From NCBI GenBank assembly GCA_013285445.1, contig CP053448.1, positions 1,798,001 to 1,862,000 of the forward strand: 64,000 nucleotides of DNA. Reading direction: 5' to 3'. The stretch comes from Pseudomonadota bacterium (lineage in GTDB: Bacteria; Pseudomonadota; Gammaproteobacteria; Xanthomonadales; Wenzhouxiangellaceae). Numbering within the stretch: position 1 is the stretch's first letter; each line of letters opens with the position of its first letter. Both the position numbers and the translations under genes were made by a program. The notes below the pieces were generated by a model, which did not search any database, was not told where the DNA came from, and worked only from the letters and a program-made list of their open reading frames with translations. Positions 21,084 to 29,921 of this stretch are shown piece by piece.

Positions 21084-22016
21084 TCAGCTGCCGATGGGCC
21101 GGCCGAAGCGGTCGCCGAGGTAGCGGTCGAGGCCCTCGCGCAGCGTCACCGCGCCGTCGAGAAAGTCCGTGGCCAGGTCGAACAGCGGGTAGCGCCCGCG
21201 CGGCAGCAGCCTGAACTCGCGCACCCGCTGCACGGCATGCAGGCCCTCGCTGCGGATGTACTCGCCTTCCTCGTCCAGGCGGTCGTGCTCTCCGCCGGCC
21301 AGGCGGGCGCCGAGGCCGCGGTGATGCGAGGATTCGCTGGTGGCGGTGGTCGCCAGGTCACCCAGGCCGGCCGGTCCGTAGGCGGTCGCGCGCCGGCCGC
21401 CGCGGTCCTCGACGATCCGGGCGAGTTCGGCCAGCGCCTCGGCCAGCAGAAACCCGCGCATGTTGTCTCCCATTTCGAGGCTGTCGGCCGCGCCGACCAT
21501 CGGCACGAACACGTTCTTGAGAATCACCGACCAGGCGGCGCCGTGCACGTCCTCGATGGGGTCCAGGTAGAGCCGGGTGCGCGCGAACAGGCCGGCAGCC
21601 TTGCGCCCCCGCTCGCTGCCGGAGGCCAGGGCGGCAAAGCCGGCGCGGCCGGACTGCAGGTCGCGCGCGATCATCGGGCCGCAGATCATGCCCCAGGCGA
21701 GGCGGTCGTCGAAAACGCCTTCGAAGACCTGGGCGGGCGTGCGGCCATCGGCATCCAGGCCCTTGGCGATCGACAGGCAGACGGCGTCCTCGGGCAGTTG
21801 CCCGGCCAGGCGCTCGGCCAGCTCGCGGTGCGGAAAGGCGGGCAGGGCGAACAGCACGACCTGGCGATCCCGGCCGGCCGTCTCGAGCGGGCAGCTTTCT
21901 TCACCGCTGTCGGGGTCGCGCTCCCAGATGACCAGGTCGTGGTCGGCGAGCAGGGTTTCGAACACCGAGCCCATGGCGCCGTGGCCGAGGATGAGTACCC
22001 GCTGTGCGTCGGTCAT
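21084..22016 (-). CDS. NAD(P)H-dependent glycerol-3-phosphate dehydrogenase-like protein
   Basis: The N-terminal Rossmann motif VLILGHGAMGSVFETLL, SIAKGLD and CGPMIARDL, and LKNVFVPM (catalytic Lys) follow the GpsA order. The C-terminal domain has GPAGLGDLATTATSESSHHRGLG, the substrate-binding region of G3P dehydrogenase. It would interconvert dihydroxyacetone phosphate and glycerol-3-phosphate. The length is 310 residues (GpsA about 335). It is the first gene of an operon with glycerophosphodiesterase and FGGY kinase. It may be a second, specialised copy if the housekeeping gpsA lies elsewhere. Confidence 0.82.
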   Translation of the reverse strand: MTDAQRVLILGHGAMGSVFETLLADHDLVIWERDPDSGEESCPLETAGRDRQVVLFALPAFPHRELAERLAGQLPEDAVCLSIAKGLDADGRTPAQVFEGVFDDRLAWGMICGPMIARDLQSGRAGFAALASGSERGRKAAGLFARTRLYLDPIEDVHGAAWSVILKNVFVPMVGAADSLEMGDNMRGFLLAEALAELARIVEDRGGRRATAYGPAGLGDLATTATSESSHHRGLGARLAGGEHDRLDEEGEYIRSEGLHAVQRVREFRLLPRGRYPLFDLATDFLDGAVTLREGLDRYLGDRFGRPIGS

Positions 22017-22050
22017 CGTGGGTTTTTCCTTGCAGCCAGGCCGTGGTCCA

Positions 22051-22089
22051 CACTATATCAGCGCGCATTTCGCCCGGCACGGTATAGTG
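22051..22089. promoter_or_regulatory. mirrored -10 elements between divergent genes
   Basis: CACTATA (22051-22057) and TATAGTG (22083-22089) are exact inverse complements. Each reads as a -10 box, TATAGT, facing outward: minus strand for the G3P operon and plus strand for the alpha/beta hydrolase. The plus-strand box ends 6 bases before the ATG at 22095, so that mRNA could be leaderless. Confidence 0.4.
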
Positions 22090-22094
22090 CCGCC

Positions 22095-22973
22095 ATGAGC
22101 GGCGAGACCACCCATGCGTTCAGTCGTGCAGGCTGTGAATTGTTCTATCGCAGCTGGGGGGATGAGCGGGACAGCGCACCGCCGCTGGTCCTGCTCCACG
22201 GCCTGGCCAGCAACTCCACGCGCTGGCGGGAACTGGCGTGGGCCCTGGTCGAGCGCCGCGGCGGGCGGGTACTGGCGCCGGATCTGCGCGGCCACGGCCA
22301 TTCGCCGTTCCGCGGCCGGCTCGGGCGCGTCGACTGGATCGATGACCTGATCGCCCTGCTCGAAGAGACCGGCTGCGGGAAGGCGGTGGTCGGGGGGCAC
22401 TGCCTGGGCGCCAACCTGGCGCTGCGCCTTGCGCTGGAGCATCCCGAGCGAAGCGCCGGGCTGGTGCTGGTCGAACCCATGCTGCCCGACGCGCTGCGCG
22501 GCGTGATCGCCTGGCTGCGGCCGGTCCGCTGGCTGCTGCCGCTGCTGGCCCTGCCGGTCCGGGCGCTGAACGCGCTGGGCGTTCATCGCCGCACCTTGCC
22601 GGTGCTCGATCTGACCGAGCTCGACCGTGAAACCCGGCGGGCCATGGTCGAGCACGGCAGCCCGGAGGCCATGCTCAAGCGTTATGCAAGGCCCAGCGGG
22701 GACATGGCCTACATGCCGGTGGCGACCTACCTGCAGGCGCTCTACCAGGTGCTGCGCGAGGTCGGTCCGATCGAGCGCATCGACGCGCCCGCCCTGGCGC
22801 TGCTCTCGGGCGGAGCGCTGCTGGCGGACCCGGAGCGCAGCCGGCTATTGCTTGCTCGCCTGCCCGCCGCCGAGATCCGTCAGATCGACGCGCTGCACTG
22901 GATTCCCACCGAACAGCCCGAGGCCATGACCCGGGCCGTTGCGGCGTTTCTCGATCGACTCGAAGCGCGGTGA
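22095..22973 (+). CDS. alpha/beta-fold hydrolase with a cysteine nucleophile
   Basis: The alpha/beta hydrolase landmarks are present: [13 protein letters not shown] (oxyanion region), [10 protein letters not shown], and the nucleophile elbow [13 protein letters not shown]. In the elbow the usual serine of GHSxG is cysteine (C103). The C-terminal histidine is H268 in ALHWIP. Cysteine nucleophiles are known in dienelactone hydrolases (GYCLGG), but this protein otherwise looks like the broad esterase/lipase group. The substrate is unknown. I chose the ATG at 22095 because the frame further upstream is the shadow of the opposite gene. The length is 292 residues. Confidence 0.83.
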   Translation: MSGETTHAFSRAGCELFYRSWGDERDSAPPLVLLHGLASNSTRWRELAWALVERRGGRVLAPDLRGHGHSPFRGRLGRVDWIDDLIALLEETGCGKAVVGGHCLGANLALRLALEHPERSAGLVLVEPMLPDALRGVIAWLRPVRWLLPLLALPVRALNALGVHRRTLPVLDLTELDRETRRAMVEHGSPEAMLKRYARPSGDMAYMPVATYLQALYQVLREVGPIERIDAPALALLSGGALLADPERSRLLLARLPAAEIRQIDALHWIPTEQPEAMTRAVAAFLDRLEAR

Positions 22974-22992
22974 ACGGCGGCCGGCGCCGGGC

Positions 22993-24294
<1,302 letters not shown>

Positions 24295-24680
24295 TTGTAT
24301 TCCTTGTGTAAACCAAGGCGAAGAAAAGCCCGTCAATCGGGCGAGCTACAAATCGGGGAGAGGCCTTGGTCTACATGCTATCCGCGAGAGGGCACCGGTT
24401 GCTTCACTGCAGGTAGAGGCAGTGGCCGAGTGCGGGTGCACAGTAGCACATAATCGTGGCCAACATGCAAATTGTCTAACCGCGATCTTGGCATGTTTCA
24501 CATCGGTGACGTTTCGATGCCAGCTGAGTGTCGATGCTGTGAAATCCGGTTTCGTGCACTGCGGCTGCTCCGGTCTGGAGTGCCCGTTCCCGCCTTCCCG
24601 CAATCGTCCGTGGATTCGGTGCACTGAGCCAGTCTGCGCACGGCCCTGCTGAATCACCTGTGCCACCGGGATCAACGCAG
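24295..24680. other. intergenic region between rhlE and the TonB operon
   Basis: No supported gene is present. It holds the rhlE leader and promoter. A short hairpin GCCCG-TCAAT-CGGGC lies at 24328-24342, within 50 bases of the rhlE start. The right end carries the regulatory sites of the TonB operon, listed separately. Confidence 0.55.
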
Positions 24681-24709
24681 CTGAAATCTGACTGTCATGT
24701 TTGCGTCAC
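24681..24709 (+). promoter_or_regulatory. candidate Pho box upstream of the DUF3450-ExbBD-TonB operon
   Basis: Three 7-base units lie exactly 11 bp apart: CTGAAAT (24681), CTGTCAT (24692, perfect PhoB unit) and GCGTCAC (24703). They match the PhoB half-site CTGTCAT at 5, 7 and 4 of 7 positions. A weak -10 (TACCTT, 24731) is placed 21 bp after the last unit, as in Pho promoters where the box replaces the -35. The operon start is at 24780. An overlapping perfect dyad, GTCACC-GA-GGTGAC, lies at 24705-24718. Confidence 0.55.
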
Positions 24710-24779
24710 CGAGGTGACACGAAGCCTCGCTACCTTAGCCGGCATCAGCCCAATCGACGTTTAAAAACGCGGAGCATCC

Positions 24780-25565
24780 ATGCAAAGGCGAGTCTATCGG
24801 CCCGGTCTGTTGATCGGGTTGCTGCTGTGTCCAATGATTCTGGCGGCCCAGCCGGCAGCCGAGGGCGACAACCTGGAGGTGCTGGCCGAGGAACTCGTGC
24901 GCATTCGTGGCGAAGTAGAGTCCCTTAACAGCGAGCTTAACCGCAGGCAGGACCAGCACCGCAACGAAATGAGTTCGCTGGCGGCCCAGAAAGGCGAGCT
25001 GGAGGCGACCGCGCGCCGCGAACAGCTGCGCGTCGACCAGCTTGAAGAGGATCTGGCCCGAAACCGCGAACGCGCCGAGCAGGCGGGGATTGCCGGTGAG
25101 TCACTGGTGCCGGTCGCCCAGCAGGCCATCATGTCCCTGCGGCAGCATATCGATACGTCACTGCCGTTCAAGCCGCAAGAGCGACTGACTGCGCTGGCCG
25201 AGATCGAAACCCAGCTCGAAACCGGTTCGCTGGCGCCGCCGCGAGCCATCAATCGCCTGTGGGGATTTTACGAGGATGAGCTGCGCTTGACCCGTGAAAA
25301 CGGGCTCTACAGCCAGGTGATTCGACTCGACGGTCAACAGGTGCTGGCCGATGTCGCCCGTCTGGGCACCGTGGCGATGTACTTCAAGACCCGCGACGGG
25401 CACTACGGACAGGCCGAGCGCAGCCGTGATGCGTGGCGCTTTGCCCGCCTGGATGACCGTGCCGCCATTCAGCGCATCGATGCCCTGTTTGAATCCCTGA
25501 GAAAGCAGATTCGTACCGGCTATTTCGAACTGCCCAACGGCGCCATCCGGCTGGAGTCCGAATGA
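24780..25565 (+). CDS. DUF3450 periplasmic coiled-coil protein
   Basis: A signal peptide (GLLIGLLLCPMILAAQ) is followed by a long coiled coil (residues 35-105, regular Leu/Glu/Arg heptads). The C-terminal domain has conserved stretches such as LPFKPQERL, RLWGFYEDELRLTRENGLYS and YFKTRDGHYG. This is the pattern of the DUF3450 family, which is characteristically encoded next to ExbB/TolQ-like proteins in TonB clusters of gammaproteobacteria. A role as a periplasmic stator-associated or gating protein is inferred, not known. Its TGA overlaps the next ATG. Confidence 0.85.
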   Translation: MQRRVYRPGLLIGLLLCPMILAAQPAAEGDNLEVLAEELVRIRGEVESLNSELNRRQDQHRNEMSSLAAQKGELEATARREQLRVDQLEEDLARNRERAEQAGIAGESLVPVAQQAIMSLRQHIDTSLPFKPQERLTALAEIETQLETGSLAPPRAINRLWGFYEDELRLTRENGLYSQVIRLDGQQVLADVARLGTVAMYFKTRDGHYGQAERSRDAWRFARLDDRAAIQRIDALFESLRKQIRTGYFELPNGAIRLESE

Positions 25566-27004
25566 TGAATCGATGCACTTCACACCTCCTGATTCTGATC
25601 GGCGCAGCTGCTCTTGCCGTACCGCTGGTGGCGCAGGAAGGCGAGACTCCCGAGCCCGGAGCTGTCGCCGAGCCGGTTCCGGCACAACAGCAGGTATCGG
25701 AAGCTGCGCCCGTCGCGGAACAGGCACCGTCACTGGAGCAGGCCTATCAGCGTGAATTCGCGTTTCTGCAGGGACAAAAGCGCGATCTGGAACGGCGCCT
25801 TGCCGAGTTCGAGCAAAGCAGTGAGGCCGACCGGCAGGCGCTTGAAGCGGATATCCGCATGCTCGAGCGCCGGGTGGTCGAGCTGACCAGCCGCGGTGAC
25901 CGCCTCGATGAGCAGGTGTTCGAGTCCGAGCGTTCGGTCGAGGCCGCACGCGACAATGTCAATCTGCTCGCCAACACGTTTCTCCAGGCCGAAGCGACGA
26001 TCGACGGTTGGCAGGCACCCGCTCTGGAAAGCGATGAAGTGCCCCGACCGGACGACATCGCGGCGATGTTCGAAACGGCCCTGGGCGAGCTCGATCGTCG
26101 TGGCGCAGTGCGGCGTGTTGACGGTGAGTTCTTTCTGGCCGATGGCGCGCGGGTCAACGGCGAGATCATCCATGTTGGCCGCATCGCCAGTTACGGCTTC
26201 AGCGAGCGCGGTGCCGGGGCACTGGCGCCGGCCGGCGAGGGCGAGCTCAAGCTCTGGAACGAGGAATCGGCCGAAGCGGCCCGTGCCCTGGCGGCCGGGC
26301 AGTTGGTCTCTCCGCTGCCGATCTTTATCTTCGAAACGCTCAGCGCCGAAGTCGAGAAAAAGGGCGCCAAGGGGGTGTTCGAGACCATTGCCGATGGCGG
26401 CGTCATCGGCTGGATCATCTTCTTCCTGGGTCTGCTGGCGGCCGCGCTGGTCATTCTGCGCGCCGTTTTCCTGGGACGAGCCGGCGCTTCGACCGGCCGG
26501 ATTCTCGACGATATCTCCGACCACGTTCGCCGCGGTGACAGGGAAGCGGCGCTTTCGGTGCTCAAGAAGCGCCAGGGGGCAACCGCCCGTGTCGTGGCCG
26601 CAGCGCTGCGCAACCTGGATCGCGACCGCGAGCATCTCGAAGACATCGTATCCGAGTCGATTCTGCACGAGAGCGGCCACCTCAACCGCTTCGGCGCTTT
26701 CATCATGGTGATCGCCGCTGTGGCGCCGCTGCTCGGCCTGCTCGGCACCGTCACCGGCATGATCTCGACCTTCGACGTGATTACCGAGTTCGGTACCGGC
26801 GATCCGAAGCTGCTCTCGGGCGGCATCTCGATCGCCCTGGTGACCACCGAGCTCGGCCTGATCGTGGCGATCCCGACGCTGCTGCTGGGCAATTTGCTGT
26901 CGAGCTGGGCCGAGCGCATCAAGGACGATATGGAAAAGGCCGCGCTGCGCGTTACCAACCAGTATGCCGAGGCGCGTCCTGTTGCAGACAAGGGCGAGGC
27001 CTGA
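25562..27004 (+). CDS. long MotA/TolQ/ExbB-type protein with periplasmic coiled-coil N-domain
   Basis: This is an ExbB-like proton-channel subunit more than twice the size of classical ExbB (480 residues). A signal peptide (residues 8-25) and a roughly 250-residue periplasmic region come first, including a coiled coil at residues 60-130. The first membrane helix is at 281-304 (VIGWIIFFLGLLAAALVILR). The usual ExbB core follows (FGAFIMVIAAVAPLLGLLGT, ISIALVTTELGLIVAIPTLL). The periplasmic part may interact with the DUF3450 protein. Consecutive ATGs lie at 25562 and 25565. It overlaps both neighbours. Confidence 0.88.
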   Translation: MMNRCTSHLLILIGAAALAVPLVAQEGETPEPGAVAEPVPAQQQVSEAAPVAEQAPSLEQAYQREFAFLQGQKRDLERRLAEFEQSSEADRQALEADIRMLERRVVELTSRGDRLDEQVFESERSVEAARDNVNLLANTFLQAEATIDGWQAPALESDEVPRPDDIAAMFETALGELDRRGAVRRVDGEFFLADGARVNGEIIHVGRIASYGFSERGAGALAPAGEGELKLWNEESAEAARALAAGQLVSPLPIFIFETLSAEVEKKGAKGVFETIADGGVIGWIIFFLGLLAAALVILRAVFLGRAGASTGRILDDISDHVRRGDREAALSVLKKRQGATARVVAAALRNLDRDREHLEDIVSESILHESGHLNRFGAFIMVIAAVAPLLGLLGTVTGMISTFDVITEFGTGDPKLLSGGISIALVTTELGLIVAIPTLLLGNLLSSWAERIKDDMEKAALRVTNQYAEARPVADKGEA

Positions 27005-27612
27005 TGCTCGGCGAACTGCTCAACGATTTGCGGTTCTACTTCGAGGTGGGTGGCTATGTCATGCCGCCACTCGTCGCGGCCACGGTGGTCCTGTGGTTTG
27101 CCATCGGCTATCGCTTCGCTGCGCTCAAGCGCGGCAACATCCGTCCGGTGCGCCGGATCATCCAGAAATATCCTGATGGCTTTGGCCGTGCACCGCGCGG
27201 GGTGATCGAGAAGGCCATCGACCTGGGGCTGCAGATTGCCGGGTCGCGTCACGGCGATCTTCGGCGCCGACTTGACGATGCCTTCTGGCCGCTCGAGCGA
27301 AGCATCAACCGATTCCACAAGCTGATCATGACGATCGTGGCCGTGGCACCCCTGATGGGGCTGCTTGGCACGGTGGTGGGCATGATCGAGACCTTCGACT
27401 CGCTTGGCGACATGTCGCTGTTCGCCCAGTCCGGTGGTATTGCCGGCGGCATTTCACAGGCGCTGTTTACGACCCAGATGGGCCTGGCCGTTGCGATTCC
27501 CGGCCTGATCGTCGGCGGCATGCTCGAGAAGCGCGCCGCAGTGATCCGGCTCGAGCTGGCCCAGGTCAAGGACATTCTCTGCACACGCGTGCAGCAAGGC
27601 AGCCCGGCATGA
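27004..27612 (+). CDS. exbB: ExbB/TolQ family proton channel protein
   Basis: This 202-residue protein has three membrane segments: residues about 18-38 (VMPPLVAATVVLWFAIGYRF), IMTIVAVAPLMGLLGTVVGMI, and QALFTTQMGLAVAIPGLIVGG. Classical ExbB has this size and arrangement. Together with ExbD it uses the proton gradient to energise TonB. The gene begins in the TGATG junction with the long ExbB-like gene and ends in an ATGA overlap with exbD, so stoichiometry is probably set by translational coupling. Confidence 0.9.
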   Translation: MLGELLNDLRFYFEVGGYVMPPLVAATVVLWFAIGYRFAALKRGNIRPVRRIIQKYPDGFGRAPRGVIEKAIDLGLQIAGSRHGDLRRRLDDAFWPLERSINRFHKLIMTIVAVAPLMGLLGTVVGMIETFDSLGDMSLFAQSGGIAGGISQALFTTQMGLAVAIPGLIVGGMLEKRAAVIRLELAQVKDILCTRVQQGSPA

Positions 27613-28019
27613 GATATCGCGAACGAAGCGACAGCGTCCAGACCGTCGATATTTCACCGCTGATCGACATGGTCTTCATCCTTCTGATCTTTTTCATGGT
27701 CTCGACGACTTTCGTCAAGGACATGAAGCTCGATCTTGATCGGCCCAGCGCTTCAACCTCCGAGCAGGCGTCGACCAAGGCCATTCGCCTCTACATCGAC
27801 AACAGCGGCGAGACCTGGCTCGATGGTCAGCCGATTCGCGTCTGGGTGATCCAGAGCAAGCTCAGGGACATGCTGCAGGGCGCTGCATCGCAATCGGTAC
27901 TGGTGGTCACCGACAACAACGTTCCGGCCGGCAAGCTGGTGGAAGTGGTCGACCAGGCCCGGCGAGCGGGAGCTGCCGACGTCGGTGTGGCTACGGTTGA
28001 AGAAGCCGGAGCAGGTTGA
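27609..28019 (+). CDS. exbD: ExbD/TolR family protein
   Basis: A single N-terminal membrane helix with the conserved aspartate (DISPLIDMVFILLIFFMVST) is followed by a periplasmic domain. That domain has the ExbD hallmark of peptidoglycan-proximal beta strands (AIRLYIDNSGETWLDGQ... VLVVTDNNVPAGKLVEVVDQ). The length is 136 residues. It completes the ExbB-ExbD motor of the operon. Gene order and overlaps show it is dedicated to the TonB encoded 3 bp downstream. Confidence 0.93.
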   Translation: MRYRERSDSVQTVDISPLIDMVFILLIFFMVSTTFVKDMKLDLDRPSASTSEQASTKAIRLYIDNSGETWLDGQPIRVWVIQSKLRDMLQGAASQSVLVVTDNNVPAGKLVEVVDQARRAGAADVGVATVEEAGAG

Positions 28020-28022
28020 TCC

Positions 28023-28691
28023 ATGTCATTCAATCCATTCTCACGAGGCGAACAGGGCATGACTTCAGAATTGAAAAAATGGGCGTACGGGTTGACATTC
28101 ATGGTGCTGGGCTCGGTGGTGATCATCGGCACACTGCTGATGATCAATCGCCTGGCCAAGGGACCCGAAGCACAGGAATTGGCTCGGCAGACCAGCTTCC
28201 AGGTCGAGCGCAAGCCCGAGCCGCCGCCCAAGCGGGTGGTCAAGCGTGAGCGGCCAGAGCCGAAGCGCTCGCGCGATATCAATCCGCCGATGGTCAATCT
28301 CGATACCTCGCTGTCGGGCATCGACATGGGCATCCCGGGCGTGAATGCCGAGGATCTGGGCAGTCTGCGCGACGCGCTGCTGGGTGATACGCAAGACGTG
28401 GTCATGACCGACGATTCGGTCGACCAGCCGCCGCGCCCGACTCGCCAGACGCCCTTGCCCTATCCGTCCTCGGCGCGCAAGCAGGGTGTGGAGGGATATG
28501 TCGTGCTGTCGCTGCTGATCAGCGCCGCCGGTGAGATCGAGAAAGTCCAGGTACTCGAAGCCAGCCCGGCCGGCTTGTTCGAGCAGACTGCAATCGAAGG
28601 CGTCCAGAACTGGCAGTTCGAGCCGGCCCGGTACCAGGGGCGCAACGTGCGCGTCTGGGCCCGGCAGCGCATCCGCTTCGATCTTAGCTGA
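28023..28691 (+). CDS. tonB: TonB energy transducer
   Basis: An N-terminal anchor lies at about residues 21-43 (AYGLTFMVLGSVVIIGTLLM). It is followed by a short Pro/Lys/Arg linker (ERKPEPPPKRVVKRERPEPK) and a C-terminal TonB domain of about 80 residues. That domain contains PYPSSARKQGVEGYVVLSLL, SAAGEIEKVQVLEASP and NWQFEPARYQG. TonB transmits ExbBD energy to outer membrane receptors. The linker is short for spanning the periplasm, and the DUF3450/long ExbB proteins may compensate (inference). It is the fifth gene of the operon. Confidence 0.93.
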   Translation: MSFNPFSRGEQGMTSELKKWAYGLTFMVLGSVVIIGTLLMINRLAKGPEAQELARQTSFQVERKPEPPPKRVVKRERPEPKRSRDINPPMVNLDTSLSGIDMGIPGVNAEDLGSLRDALLGDTQDVVMTDDSVDQPPRPTRQTPLPYPSSARKQGVEGYVVLSLLISAAGEIEKVQVLEASPAGLFEQTAIEGVQNWQFEPARYQGRNVRVWARQRIRFDLS

Positions 28692-28716
28692 CAAGATCCG
28701 GAACATCGACAGACCC

Positions 28717-29892
28717 ATGCGCAGGTTCTTCCTCCCGCTGATCGTCCTGCTGGCGTCGACCGTGGCCGAAGCGCAGGATGGCCCGGCTGCGTCTGCCAAC
28801 GACGAGGTTGACCGGCTGTCGCTGGCCGCGCTGCTGATCGGCGACGGCAACTACGACCGGGCGCGTGGCGTGCTTGCCGGAGTGGATCTCGACAATCCGG
28901 AACTGGACCAGGTGCGCTATCACAGCCTCGATGGTCTGGTGGCGCTGAATCTTGACGAACTGGCCCGGGCCGAAGCCGCTTTCGAGCGCGCCATCGAGGT
29001 CGGCACCGAATCCGATAGGCCACCGGCCGACGTGATCTGGCTCTATCTGGCCCAGTCCCGTTTCGGCCAGGACGATTTCGCCGGCACCATCGAGGCGCTT
29101 GACTCGGCCGAACCGGCGACCACGGAGCTGCCGTCGGTGTATCTGATGCGTGCCCAGTCCCACTGGCAGCTCGGTGAACTGGATGCGGCCTGGCAGGTGC
29201 TGTTGGGCGGCGCCGAACGCTTTCCGGATCGTGGCGGTGACTTCACCCGCCAGCAAGTGTTCCTGCTGGTCGATCAGGGGCTTTTTCAGGAAGCCGCCGA
29301 CCGCGGCCAGGCGTTCATGGCCCGGGGCAAGGCGACGGTCGACGATGCCGTCGCTATCGGCAATGCCCTGCGCGAAGCCGGTGAGACCAAGCAGGCATTG
29401 CGGATTCTGGAGGCAGCACGCCTCGAGGCTCCGGACAATCTGCGCCTGGCTCGCGTTCTGGCACAAACCTGGATCGACCTTGACCAGATCCTGTCGGCCG
29501 CCGGCATTCTTCATGATGCCGCCCGCCGCGACCCATCACTGAAGGCGGAGGCCGCGGAACTCTATCGCCGGGCCGGCTGGCTGATGCAGGCCCTGACGCT
29601 CAACGCCCAGGTCATCGACCAGGCGAAGAAGCTCAAGCAGCGGCTGGCCATCTTCATTGAACTGGGTCGTTTTGATCAGGCCTCGGGCATGGAGCGCGAC
29701 CTGATCCGGACCGGACTGCTCGACGACGAAGACATTCGCTATGCGCTGGCCTATGCGCTGTTCAAGACCGGCCGCTACGAGCAGGCCGAAGCGCATCTGG
29801 GCCGGCTGACCCGCAACGACCTGTTCCGCAAGGCCAGCGAATTGAGACGGGCCATGGCGCAGTGCGCCGAGGAACCGTGGCTTTGCATCTGA
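28717..29892 (+). CDS. periplasmic tetratricopeptide-repeat protein of the TonB cluster
   Basis: A signal peptide (FFLPLIVLLASTVAEAQ) precedes about 370 residues of helical hairpins with TPR-like spacing. Examples are LIGDGNYDRARGVLAGVDLD, ALNLDELARAEAAFERAIEV and ALFKTGRYEQAEAHLGRL. It has no catalytic motif. In known DUF3450-ExbB-ExbD-TonB clusters a TPR protein closes the set, so this should be a scaffold between inner and outer membrane parts (inference). I chose the ATG at 28717 for the signal peptide. It lies 25 bp after tonB. Confidence 0.85.
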   Translation: MRRFFLPLIVLLASTVAEAQDGPAASANDEVDRLSLAALLIGDGNYDRARGVLAGVDLDNPELDQVRYHSLDGLVALNLDELARAEAAFERAIEVGTESDRPPADVIWLYLAQSRFGQDDFAGTIEALDSAEPATTELPSVYLMRAQSHWQLGELDAAWQVLLGGAERFPDRGGDFTRQQVFLLVDQGLFQEAADRGQAFMARGKATVDDAVAIGNALREAGETKQALRILEAARLEAPDNLRLARVLAQTWIDLDQILSAAGILHDAARRDPSLKAEAAELYRRAGWLMQALTLNAQVIDQAKKLKQRLAIFIELGRFDQASGMERDLIRTGLLDDEDIRYALAYALFKTGRYEQAEAHLGRLTRNDLFRKASELRRAMAQCAEEPWLCI

Positions 29893-29921
29893 CCATTCGA
29901 AGACTCTCGAGGAATTCGACA

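Noticed and set aside
21237..22094. Plus-strand extension of the alpha/beta hydrolase frame by 286 codons
   Set aside because: It lies antisense to the gpsA-like gene and has no signal or domain. The family start is the ATG at 22095.
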